Of a DNA stretch of 8,991 bases, positions 1 to 5,816 are shown in pieces. How positions within the stretch are numbered: position 1 is the stretch's first letter; every line of letters begins with the position of its first letter. This DNA is from Fibrobacterota bacterium (GTDB lineage: Bacteria > Fibrobacterota > Chitinivibrionia > Chitinivibrionales > JANQEN01): assembly GCA_030619215.1 (NCBI GenBank), contig JAUXBV010000094.1, positions 1 through 8,991 of the forward strand, in the 5' to 3' direction. The notes beneath the pieces were generated by a model. It searched no databases. It saw nothing but the letters and a program-made list of their open reading frames with translations, and had not been told where the DNA came from. Made by a program: the position numbers and the translations under genes.

Positions 1-428
1 AGGAAGACAATCAAAACGGCAAAATATGGTAACAGCAGGAAGGTATAAAGTGGTGTTGCGACTACGTCTGTACTGCTGACGGTAAAGAAGACCGGAGTGG
101 GAAACAGAGCGGAATAAACAACTGTCATTGCGCCAAAAAACACAAGTACTTTCCGGTTTAAATTGCCGGAAAGCAGCATTGTATACCATACGGTAAATGG
201 AATATAAACCATTGCAAGTATATGAAATCCTATAGTTGCAATATATAAAACAGGAAGTGAAGCTTCGGGGACTATCCAAAGGTCAACAGCGCATAGCGAG
301 CTCAGCATTATTAAGGCAATGCCGAAAATGAGAAAGCTGCGATCGAAGCGGGTGCGTATCTCTATCCAGATAAACACCAGACCAATACCCAACAGGGAAG
401 CACAGGCCATTTGAAGTGCAAAAGTCAT
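1..428 (-). CDS. Polytopic membrane protein, N-terminal part (runs off the window)
   Basis: An uninterrupted minus-strand frame starts at an ATG at 428 and is still open at base 1, giving 142 residues (start MTFALQMACASLLGIG). I translated it by hand. It is almost entirely hydrophobic, with about five likely membrane segments: residues 1-22, 32-50, 58-84, 92-112 and 125-142, separated by short polar turns such as EIRTRFDRS and SGNLNRK. No catalytic motif is visible. An N-terminal block of 5-8 helices is typical of the sensor part of membrane histidine kinases, diguanylate cyclases or PP2C-type phosphatases, but also of plain integral membrane proteins, so no function is assigned. AGAGG lies 11 nt upstream, a rather long spacing. 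No earlier ATG, GTG or TTG start occurs before the in-frame stop at about 468-470. The gene is transcribed divergently from the gene at 713. Confidence 0.7.
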   Translation of the reverse strand, partial: MTFALQMACASLLGIGLVFIWIEIRTRFDRSFLIFGIALIMLSSLCAVDLWIVPEASLPVLYIATIGFHILAMVYIPFTVWYTMLLSGNLNRKVLVFFGAMTVVYSALFPTPVFFTVSSTDVVATPLYTFLLLPYFAVLIVF

Positions 429-472
429 ATGGTTCAGTACCTCTCGCTCGTTGACGTGTAATACTTTTTAAT

Positions 473-504
473 ATTATATAATACTGTTAATATAATACTA
501 TCAA
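473..504 (-). promoter_or_regulatory. Possible promoter for the leftward membrane-protein gene
   Basis: Read on the minus strand, TTGATA (499-504) is followed 18 nt later by TATATA (475-480), with an overlapping TATAAT at 473-478 (20-nt spacer). It sits about 50 bp upstream of the ATG at 428. The whole stretch is very AT-rich, so chance matches are likely. Confidence 0.3.
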
Positions 505-557
505 TAAAGCAACATTTTCAATATAAAAAATAATTCCTGAACACGCAATGCTCAGGA

Positions 558-589
558 TTGATTGAATTTTGATTTTTTTAGCATAATAT
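558..589 (+). promoter_or_regulatory. Possible promoter for the gene at 713
   Basis: Two overlapping sigma-70-like combinations are visible: TTGATT (558-563) with CATAAT (582-587) at 18 nt, and TTGAAT (562-567) with TAATAT (584-589) at 16 nt. The predicted transcript would have a leader of roughly 115 nt before the ATG at 713. The rest of the divergent spacer (429-712) shows only AT-rich sequence and a weak 5-bp inverted repeat, CCTGA/TCAGG, at 536-556. Confidence 0.35.
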
Positions 590-700
590 CAAAGAAAAAT
601 CATAAAAGCATTCTATTTGGTTGGTTGTTTTTTCCTTTTGATATTGTCAACAGTTCAATCTTCTCGTATATTCTTATTAAGAGGATCTAATCATCACAAC

Positions 701-706
701 AAAGGA
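701..706 (+). promoter_or_regulatory. Ribosome binding site AAAGGA fixing the start at 713
   Basis: AAAGGA lies 6 nt before the ATG at 713. The longer frame beginning at the TTG at 617 has no comparable site, and its extra 32 residues would put a second hydrophobic stretch ahead of the natural signal sequence. The site therefore favours 713. Confidence 0.65.
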
Positions 707-712
707 CTGAGT

Positions 713-1297
713 ATGTATTATAAATATTTCATTTTGCTGTTATGTATCGGCACATTGCTTTATTCCCGGGATATTGAGGAAGAAATTGACACAATTGATA
801 TGGCTGCACCTGAGTATAAAGAGACTGCTGGAGAAACTGACACCGTTAAAACTTCTGCTCCTGTTCAAGAGTCAACGGAAGAAACGGATACTGCCGGTAT
901 GTATTCACCTGTCATTCAGGAAACTGTAGGAGAAACCGAAGAAACAATTGCGCCGGTACAGCAGGAAAAAGTAAACCTGCGGGAGACAATACCTGAAGCG
1001 CCCTCCAGGCCAATTGCACAGTCTGTTATTGGTGGTATACTAACGGGTAATGGGGCGCTTGTGCTGGTGCTTGACCTGATCCTTATAGGAATGATGAACT
1101 CCACATACGGCGAGATACCATCCCAGGATCGAAGTTCGTTAGCTATAATAGCAATAGGTGGTGGAGCCCAGCTTATTTCCGGTATAGCACTGCTAAGCGT
1201 TGCAATGCCGAAATGGAAGGTGTACAACGAGTGGGAAGCTAAATACCAGGATAAAAGTATGAATACACTTAAAATCAATATTACGTTTAACTTTTAA
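713..1297 (+). CDS. Small exported/membrane protein with Thr-Glu-Pro repeats and two hydrophobic segments
   Basis: Hypothetical protein of 194 residues; I do not recognise a named family. The N-terminus MYYKYFILLLCIGTLLYS is a signal peptide or anchor. Cys11 is not in a good lipobox, so a lipoprotein is unlikely. Residues 24-86 form about four degenerate repeats of ~17 residues with the pattern E-T-D-T-(5x)-P-V-x-x-E-T-x-G. This acidic, low-complexity region is probably extended and outside the cytoplasm. Two hydrophobic glycine-rich stretches follow (about 103-128 and 141-165), separated by a polar turn, like a membrane hairpin. The C-terminus is polar and ends in KINITFNF, an alternating strand with terminal Phe that is reminiscent of outer-membrane protein ends. 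The start is set by AAAGGA six bases upstream. The next gene lies 189 bp downstream in the same direction, with no clear terminator between them. Function unknown. Confidence 0.7.
   Translation: MYYKYFILLLCIGTLLYSRDIEEEIDTIDMAAPEYKETAGETDTVKTSAPVQESTEETDTAGMYSPVIQETVGETEETIAPVQQEKVNLRETIPEAPSRPIAQSVIGGILTGNGALVLVLDLILIGMMNSTYGEIPSQDRSSLAIIAIGGGAQLISGIALLSVAMPKWKVYNEWEAKYQDKSMNTLKINITFNF
782..970 (+). repeat. Degenerate ~51-bp in-frame repeats (about 3.7 units)
   Basis: These encode residues 24-86 of the protein at 713. The units start at EIDT (782), ETDT (833), ETDT (881) and ETEE (932), with period 16-17 residues. Each keeps an acidic/Thr start, a Pro near position 10 and mostly a Glu-Thr towards the end. 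Similarity is clearer in the protein than in the DNA, so the duplication is old or kept by selection for composition. Confidence 0.65.
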
Positions 1298-1450
1298 TAG
1301 ACCTTTTATTTGTCCTTTACTGCGTTAGAGGTTTCCACCGATTAATTAAAGTATAACTGTCGCATTTCATTAAAATCACCCATAGTACGGCTTGTTTATA
1401 AATATTTTAGAACTTTATTAAGATTACCTGTAGTTTTATTATTATAAGAA

Positions 1451-1459
1451 TGCTATAAG
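1451..1459 (+). promoter_or_regulatory. Possible extended -10 promoter element before the gene at 1487
   Basis: TGCTATAAG fits an extended -10 (TGnTATAAT with one mismatch). No good -35 is visible 16-18 nt upstream (TAGTTT at 1431-1436). Transcription would start only a few bases before the ribosome binding site, giving a very short leader. Confidence 0.3.
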
Positions 1460-1472
1460 TAAAGAACACTAT

Positions 1473-1480
1473 AAAGGAGG
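1473..1480 (+). promoter_or_regulatory. Strong Shine-Dalgarno AAAGGAGG for a TTG start
   Basis: AAAGGAGG lies exactly 6 nt before TTG at 1487. No ATG or GTG competes at this spacing, so the rare TTG is the start. Confidence 0.8.
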
Positions 1481-1486
1481 AAAATC

Positions 1487-2101
1487 TTGAGTAGCTTACC
1501 TTTTCCGCAATTTCTTAACAGGTATGGCATAAAACTTCTCTTTGCATCAACCGCGGATATTGTTCCGGGCACAATACTGGATAAGAAGAGAAGGGGCTAC
1601 ATCCCAATAGGGCATGTCGAGCACGTCCTCGGAGGGCCTTCTAAAATATGGTCGAGCAAACTCCAGCCTGCTAACTTTGTTTACGGCACTATTAAAAGAA
1701 ATCTCAGCCTGAAAGGCAAAGTAAGCCTGGTACAATTTGGGATTGCTGTCAGCGGCGGCTTGAAGAATGCACGATCCGTAACCTTTGAAATCTCCGGTGT
1801 TAAAGCACGCTCATTCAAAACCCAGAGCAAAATCACAATACTGCCTCAAATCCAGAAAATTCGAAGAAAAAACAGAAGACTCTGGAGAATTATAAACAAC
1901 AATTGGTTTGCCGATTATGTTTATTACGCAAGTGAAGCTAAAGTCACCTTCTCAGTCGCCGGCGGGGCCGACCTAAAAGCAGGTATTGAAAAACGGATAA
2001 AGATATCAGCCGGTGCAAATATCAATTGGGAATCCAATCGCAGCTTCACCATAACAAATAATGTCAAGGTGCCTTTTGGATTCAGTGGGTGGAGAGTTTA
2101 A
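1487..2101 (+). CDS. Basic beta-rich protein of unknown function, possible gasdermin-like pore-former
   Basis: Hypothetical protein of 204 residues, TTG start, no Cys, no signal peptide and no long membrane helix, so probably cytoplasmic. It is strongly basic, with a cluster QKIRRKNRRLWR near residues 122-133. The order of elements is suggestive. A short N-terminal strand and turn (FLNRYGIKLLFAS, then DIVPGTIL) comes first. A glycine-rich amphipathic section follows (about 70-105), then the basic helix-like segment. Next is ADYVYYASEAKVTFSV, and finally a strand ending VPFGFSGWRV. This resembles the gasdermin N-terminal pore-forming domain, where a 'YVV-E-L' strand precedes long amphipathic strands and the domain closes with an 'F-F-A' strand. 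That is pattern memory, not an alignment. Against it: the protein is shorter than typical bacterial gasdermins (about 250 residues), lacks an N-terminal Cys for acylation and a C-terminal inhibitory tail, and has no protease gene beside it. An unrelated orphan family is equally possible. Confidence 0.65.
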   Translation: MSSLPFPQFLNRYGIKLLFASTADIVPGTILDKKRRGYIPIGHVEHVLGGPSKIWSSKLQPANFVYGTIKRNLSLKGKVSLVQFGIAVSGGLKNARSVTFEISGVKARSFKTQSKITILPQIQKIRRKNRRLWRIINNNWFADYVYYASEAKVTFSVAGGADLKAGIEKRIKISAGANINWESNRSFTITNNVKVPFGFSGWRV

Positions 2102-2103
2102 TT

Positions 2104-2145
2104 GTCAATTTTCAATAGTCAATAGTCAATAGTCAATAGTCAATT
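2104..2145. repeat. Heptanucleotide tandem repeat (CAATAGT)n
   Basis: Four perfect tandem copies of CAATAGT occupy 2113-2140. They are flanked by degenerate units, GTCAATT at 2104-2110 and CAATTA at 2141-2146. The array starts two bases after the stop codon of the preceding gene. Short tandemly repeated heptamers of this kind are known from cyanobacteria and scattered other bacteria. Confidence 0.9.
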
Positions 2146-2200
2146 AAAAGAAACTATAATTATTCGCCTTCCCTGTTATTCCCTCTGGGTTCTTTTTAAT

Positions 2201-2231
2201 ATCCAGTTTCCAGTATCAAGTATCCAGTATC
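2201..2231. repeat. Second, degenerate heptanucleotide repeat (ATCCAGT)n
   Basis: Units with period 7: ATCCAGT (2201), TTCCAGT (2208), ATCAAGT (2215), ATCCAGT (2222), then a partial ATC. The unit sequence differs from the CAATAGT array 55 bp upstream, but both have period 7 and share AGT at the end of each unit. No gene or clear terminator is seen in the rest of 2102-2311, between the two convergent genes. Confidence 0.8.
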
Positions 2232-2311
2232 TGCCCGTTTATAGCAGTGTCTTTCGACAAATTGTTATTTTTCAGTTGTAAACACAGGCGTAAAATTCAG
2301 GTAACAAATAT

Positions 2312-3676
2312 CTACTCAGAACGCTCTTTCCCCAATCCTATACCCTTATATATTTCCACTTCTTTTCTGAAATCAGCGTCATAAATTCTTCTTGCGTCAA
2401 TGATTACCGAGCGTTTCATGTTCATATTGAATACATCTGCGGTAAGCTTCTTGAATTCATCCCATTCCGTCACAATTATGCAGCATTCGGCGTCCTTAAG
2501 ACACTCCCCTATGGTTTCAGCATACGAAATCTGAATAGTATCCTTAATAAAGTTGTTCTTTGCATTGGGAATTGCTTTTGGGTCATAAGCAATAATATCC
2601 GCTCCTTCGGAAAACAGGTGGTTTGCGATTTTGATACTCGGCGCCTCTCTCATATCATCAGTTTCCGGTTTAAAGGAAAGGCCCAGTATTGCAATACGTT
2701 TTCCTTTCAGATTTCCTCCAAGCTCCTGTCTCGCAAGACCGACGGTATGCGCCGCCTGCTGCAAATTTATCTCCTCTACTGTTTCAAGCAGAAGCGGTGA
2801 TAACTCACGGAGCTGCGCAAACGATATCAGGGCCTTAACGTCTTTTGGAAAACAGGAACCGCCATATCCGCAACCTGCATTCAGAAACACGGGATTTATC
2901 CTCCAGTCAACGCCGATTCCTTTGACAACTTCATAGATATCGATACCCGGAATAGTTTCAGCTATACGGGCCATTTCATTTATATATGAGATATTCATGG
3001 CTAGAAATGTATTGCGTCCATATTTCACCATTTCAGCACTTTCCAGCCCCATCCGCAGGACAGGCACATCAAGGCCTTCATACAGTTGGTTGCTGAAATT
3101 CTCCAGGAATTCACCCGAGCGTTCATCTAATTCCCCTACTACCACACTGTCAGGCTTGCGCGTATCATCTACTGCAGCACCCTGTCTGAGAAACTCAGGA
3201 CTCATGCAAACCCCGAAATCTTTTCCAGCCTTTTTCCCGGAGTATTTCTCTAAAAGAGGAATAATTACGTTCCTTGTTGTGCCGGGAATTATTGTACTCC
3301 GTGCAACAACAACACTGTATGTATCTTTTTCGCACAGCGCTTCACCTATCGCAATTGCCGTTTCCTTAATAAGGCTCAGGTCCGCTTCTCCGCTCATCAG
3401 GCTTGGGGTACCGACAGCGATAAAAAAGATATCGGAATTGAGCACCGCTTCTTTGCGCCCGTGCACAGCCTTAAGTTTTCCTGAACTTACTGTTTTCTCA
3501 ATAAGATCATCCAGGTCCTTCTCATAGAAGGGAGCTTTTCCTTTATTGATTGTGTCAACTTTTTCTTTATTCTGACTTGATGTGAGGACGTCAAAATCCC
3601 TCTCTGCAAAAACTGCCGCTGCAACAAGGCCCACATACCCTGTACCTAAAATAGCTACCTTCGGTTTTTCGCTCAT
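2312..3676 (-). CDS. UDP-glucose 6-dehydrogenase (UDP-glucose/GDP-mannose dehydrogenase family)
   Basis: A cytoplasmic enzyme of 454 residues, the normal family length, that oxidises a nucleotide sugar to the uronic acid in two NAD-dependent steps. The product (UDP-glucuronate is most likely) feeds capsule, exopolysaccharide or envelope glycan synthesis. The N-terminal Rossmann domain has GTGYVG at 11-16. STIIPGTT lies at 127-134 and SPEFLRQG at 159-166. The catalytic Lys is K218 in VKYGRN, and the catalytic Cys is C275 in GYGGSCFPKD. The C-terminal UDP-binding domain starts at GLSFKPETDD (332-341) and has TEWDEF near 411. The central part (STIIPGTT, SGKKAGKDFGV, SPEFLR) also recalls GDP-mannose dehydrogenase, but FPKD after the Cys favours the UDP-glucose type. 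Position 34, usually Asp and used to bind NAD ribose, is Ser here. The start is supported by AAGGAG 7 nt upstream. It is monocistronic as far as visible. Confidence 0.9.
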   Translation of the reverse strand: MSEKPKVAILGTGYVGLVAAAVFAERDFDVLTSSQNKEKVDTINKGKAPFYEKDLDDLIEKTVSSGKLKAVHGRKEAVLNSDIFFIAVGTPSLMSGEADLSLIKETAIAIGEALCEKDTYSVVVARSTIIPGTTRNVIIPLLEKYSGKKAGKDFGVCMSPEFLRQGAAVDDTRKPDSVVVGELDERSGEFLENFSNQLYEGLDVPVLRMGLESAEMVKYGRNTFLAMNISYINEMARIAETIPGIDIYEVVKGIGVDWRINPVFLNAGCGYGGSCFPKDVKALISFAQLRELSPLLLETVEEINLQQAAHTVGLARQELGGNLKGKRIAILGLSFKPETDDMREAPSIKIANHLFSEGADIIAYDPKAIPNAKNNFIKDTIQISYAETIGECLKDAECCIIVTEWDEFKKLTADVFNMNMKRSVIIDARRIYDADFRKEVEIYKGIGLGKERSE

Positions 3677-3713
3677 TTATACTCTCCTTATCAATTTGAC
3701 CGCTTTAATATGG

Positions 3714-3741
3714 TTTATATTTTCCCGATTAATTTTGTTAA
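3714..3741 (-). promoter_or_regulatory. Possible promoter for the UDP-glucose dehydrogenase gene
   Basis: On the minus strand, TTAACA (3736-3741) and TATAAA (3714-3719) are separated by 16 nt. The start site would fall about 30 bp before the ATG at 3676, leaving room for the AAGGAG at 3684-3689. It lies after the terminator-like hairpin, as expected for an independent transcription unit. Confidence 0.4.
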
Positions 3742-3841
3742 GGGGTGAAGAAATAATAATATATTAAGCCTTTAATTATGTCCAGTAAATGATATACTAA
3801 TTGGCATGATGAGTTTGAAGTAATCTTTTAAAAAATCAGCT

Positions 3842-3885
3842 CTAAGAAAGGCCGGTCAGGGGGATTAGGGGAGTATGACCGGCCT
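3842..3885 (-). terminator. Intrinsic-terminator-like hairpin ending the glycoside hydrolase operon
   Basis: Perfect 10-bp arms, AGGCCGGTCA (3849-3858) and TGACCGGCCT (3876-3885), enclose a 17-nt loop. Read on the minus strand, the stem is followed by TTTCTTAG and, ten bases on, by TTTTTT. It lies about 90 bp past the stop of the alpha-galactosidase gene and before the dehydrogenase promoter, so it fits the end of the operon. The long loop and interrupted T-run make it less than ideal. Confidence 0.65.
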
Positions 3886-3910
3886 AACAGTGTGAGGATT
3901 AGGGGTATGA
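3862..3910. repeat. Direct repeat GGATTAGGGG(AG)TATGA, two copies
   Basis: Copy one (3862-3878) reads GGATTAGGGGAGTATGA and forms most of the hairpin loop. Copy two (3896-3910) is identical except that it lacks AG. A shorter third match, ATTAGGG, occurs at 3940-3946. Role unknown; it may be a local duplication or a binding site series. Confidence 0.6.
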
Positions 3911-3917
3911 TGAAACG

Positions 3918-3961
3918 ATATTAGAAAAAATAGCATTACATTAGGGAAGATTTTCTAATAT
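3918..3961. repeat. AT-rich inverted repeat just after the alpha-galactosidase stop
   Basis: Perfect 11-bp arms, ATATTAGAAAA (3918-3928) and TTTTCTAATAT (3951-3961), with a 22-nt loop, begin 13 bp past the stop codon. It could stabilise the 3' end of the transcript. It is not a classic terminator because the stem is almost all A-T. Confidence 0.55.
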
Positions 3962-3973
3962 TCTTTTTTAATC

Positions 3974-5776
3974 TTAATTAACCAAAGTTAACTTTCCAAT
4001 AGCCTTGATAATTTTATTTTTACCTGTTGTGAGTTTATAGAAGTAAATGCCCGAAGAGACTTTCCGGCCATAATTATTTGTTCTATTCCAGTTAAACTCA
4101 ACACTCGTTTTATTTTTTCGTGATGGAGCCAACGTGTTACTATGTTTTCCGTCTACTGAATATATTTGAAGCTTGATTAAAGAGCTTTTGTCTATAATTC
4201 CCTTTGGAGCTGCAAAGAGCAGCTTTACTGATGATTCCGAAATAATAAATTGCTTCAATTGCAAAACAGGTATTGGGGGTGTTGCATCCTTTTTAATTGA
4301 GGTCTGAGGCTCCGGTTTAATTTTCAGCATGACACATTCATGGCTTTCAACATCGCAGGAAAACGCATCTTCAAATGTACCTAAATCCGAGCGCTGCCAA
4401 AGATCGCGAACTGTTTGCCTGCCGGCAATTTCCAATAAAGCCCATGAAACACTCATCGAAACACTGCTGCTGCCACGATTTAATAATCCTACTACTTTGG
4501 AGCTATCTGACATGTTTCTTGCATATATTTCCTCATTACCGTTATCCGAGACCTTAATTGCCTGCTCTCCCAGTATATCCTGATTAACAGCGATTATTTC
4601 AGGATTCATAAGGATATCCTTGGTTCCCTGACTCATATTAGAAAGATCATTAGAAAGGATTACAGGTGAATTTAATATACACCATAAGGTCATATGAGAT
4701 TGATACTCCCTGTCACTCATAGCACCATTTGCAATGACCATCATATCCATATCATTCCAGCCACCGGGCCCTGAATATTCATGTATATCTTCTACACCCA
4801 CATTTAGCTCGATTTCATGCTGATTAAAATCAAGAGCATTCATAATTCCATTTTCACCGTTATTATAATTATTTTGTATCCAGCGGTCCCGTAAATCCCA
4901 TGTGGTTCTCCAGAGATGTCCGTGGGCTTCCCTTCCCCAGAGCCAGGGGTTTCTTCTGCCCCATTCACAAATGCTATATATCATTGAGCGCCCAGAATTT
5001 TTAAGAGCTTCTCCAAATTCCTTATAATCCCTGCTTGCTCCGGCCTGGTCAGAAGGGCCGGAACAAAGGTCAACCTTTACATAATCTATTCCCCATTCTG
5101 CAAATTTAGCCGCATCCTGCACATAATGCTTTGGATTGCCTCCACTGCCTGCACAACCCATAAAGGTACTCGGTCCAAGATCAGTATAAATCCCGACCTT
5201 TACACCAAGAGCATGGCAATAATCAACTACTTCTTTTACACCATCAGGAAACTTATCGCTCTTAGGAACAATATCTCCATTACTGTCACGATCCCTGTTG
5301 GACCAATTATCATCAATATTTACATACTGATATCCGAAACCTCTCAAACCACTGCTTACAATTGCATCTGCCATTTGTTTAATAAGTTGAGCATTAACAT
5401 TTCCACCATATTTATTCCAGGAGTTCCAGCCCATGGGTGGTGTCAGTGCCAGGGTGTCACTGCAATGAAGCTGAAATTGTGACGTGTCTCCTCCTTCACT
5501 GCCAGACACGATGACAACCATATCATATACGCCTTCATCAGGAGCTGTTCCGGAAAGTATTCCTGATTCAGCCTCTAAATTCAATCCTGAAGGTAACCCA
5601 CTTACAGAGAAACTTTTATCAGTACCGGCATTTATGGCGCCAAGTGTATGAAGGAAAGGGGCGTTTGGATAAACCCCTAATATTTTCGGGCCTACGATTT
5701 CCGGTTTAGCGAAGATAATTCCTGAAATAACCCAAATGATTATCAGCATTTTAATCACATTATTTTTTTCAAACAC
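3974..5776 (-). CDS. Secreted alpha-galactosidase, GH27, with Ig-like N-terminal and FlgD-like C-terminal domains
   Basis: A 600-residue enzyme predicted to release terminal alpha-linked galactose outside the cell. A signal peptide (about 1-23, hydrophobic core MLIIIWVISGIIF) is followed by a putative Ig domain of the He_PIG type (about 38-106, with LPSGL and GILSGTAPDEGVY). The GH27 barrel starts at LTPPMGWNSWN (111-121). The nucleophile is D236 in YVKVDLC and the acid/base D294 in RTTWDLRD; GPGGWNDMDMM lies at 336-346. CEW at 270-272 matches the alpha-galactosidase form of the sugar-selecting loop (Glu) rather than the alpha-N-acetylgalactosaminidase form (Ser). The last ~90 residues (IYSVDGK ... 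NNYGRKVSSGIYFYKL ... KLTLVN) are a FlgD-like/T9SS type A-like tail. The start is GTG, with GGAGGAGGG (5785-5793) upstream and no nearer ATG. It is the last gene of the operon, 40 bp after the GH36-like gene. Confidence 0.92.
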   Translation of the reverse strand: MFEKNNVIKMLIIIWVISGIIFAKPEIVGPKILGVYPNAPFLHTLGAINAGTDKSFSVSGLPSGLNLEAESGILSGTAPDEGVYDMVVIVSGSEGGDTSQFQLHCSDTLALTPPMGWNSWNKYGGNVNAQLIKQMADAIVSSGLRGFGYQYVNIDDNWSNRDRDSNGDIVPKSDKFPDGVKEVVDYCHALGVKVGIYTDLGPSTFMGCAGSGGNPKHYVQDAAKFAEWGIDYVKVDLCSGPSDQAGASRDYKEFGEALKNSGRSMIYSICEWGRRNPWLWGREAHGHLWRTTWDLRDRWIQNNYNNGENGIMNALDFNQHEIELNVGVEDIHEYSGPGGWNDMDMMVIANGAMSDREYQSHMTLWCILNSPVILSNDLSNMSQGTKDILMNPEIIAVNQDILGEQAIKVSDNGNEEIYARNMSDSSKVVGLLNRGSSSVSMSVSWALLEIAGRQTVRDLWQRSDLGTFEDAFSCDVESHECVMLKIKPEPQTSIKKDATPPIPVLQLKQFIISESSVKLLFAAPKGIIDKSSLIKLQIYSVDGKHSNTLAPSRKNKTSVEFNWNRTNNYGRKVSSGIYFYKLTTGKNKIIKAIGKLTLVN

Positions 5777-5816
5777 TATCTTAGCCCTCCTCCTATATGC
5801 TCATTTAATTCATTAT

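Noticed and set aside
617..712. N-terminal extension of the 713 gene from a TTG start
   Set aside because: No ribosome binding site before it, while AAAGGA sits 6 nt before the ATG at 713, which also gives a clean signal peptide.
916..1278. 120-residue minus-strand open frame
   Set aside because: Antisense to the repeat protein; it is best explained as a shadow of that gene's codon use.
2151..2200. Terminator between the convergent genes
   Set aside because: A short T-run occurs at 2192-2197 but I find no convincing GC-rich stem before it on either strand.
2104..2231. CRISPR array
   Set aside because: The repeats are 7 bp and directly adjacent, with no spacers, and no cas gene is present.
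2997..3527. 176-residue plus-strand open frame
   Set aside because: It lies wholly antisense to the well-supported dehydrogenase gene and has Ser/Arg-rich shadow composition with no motif.
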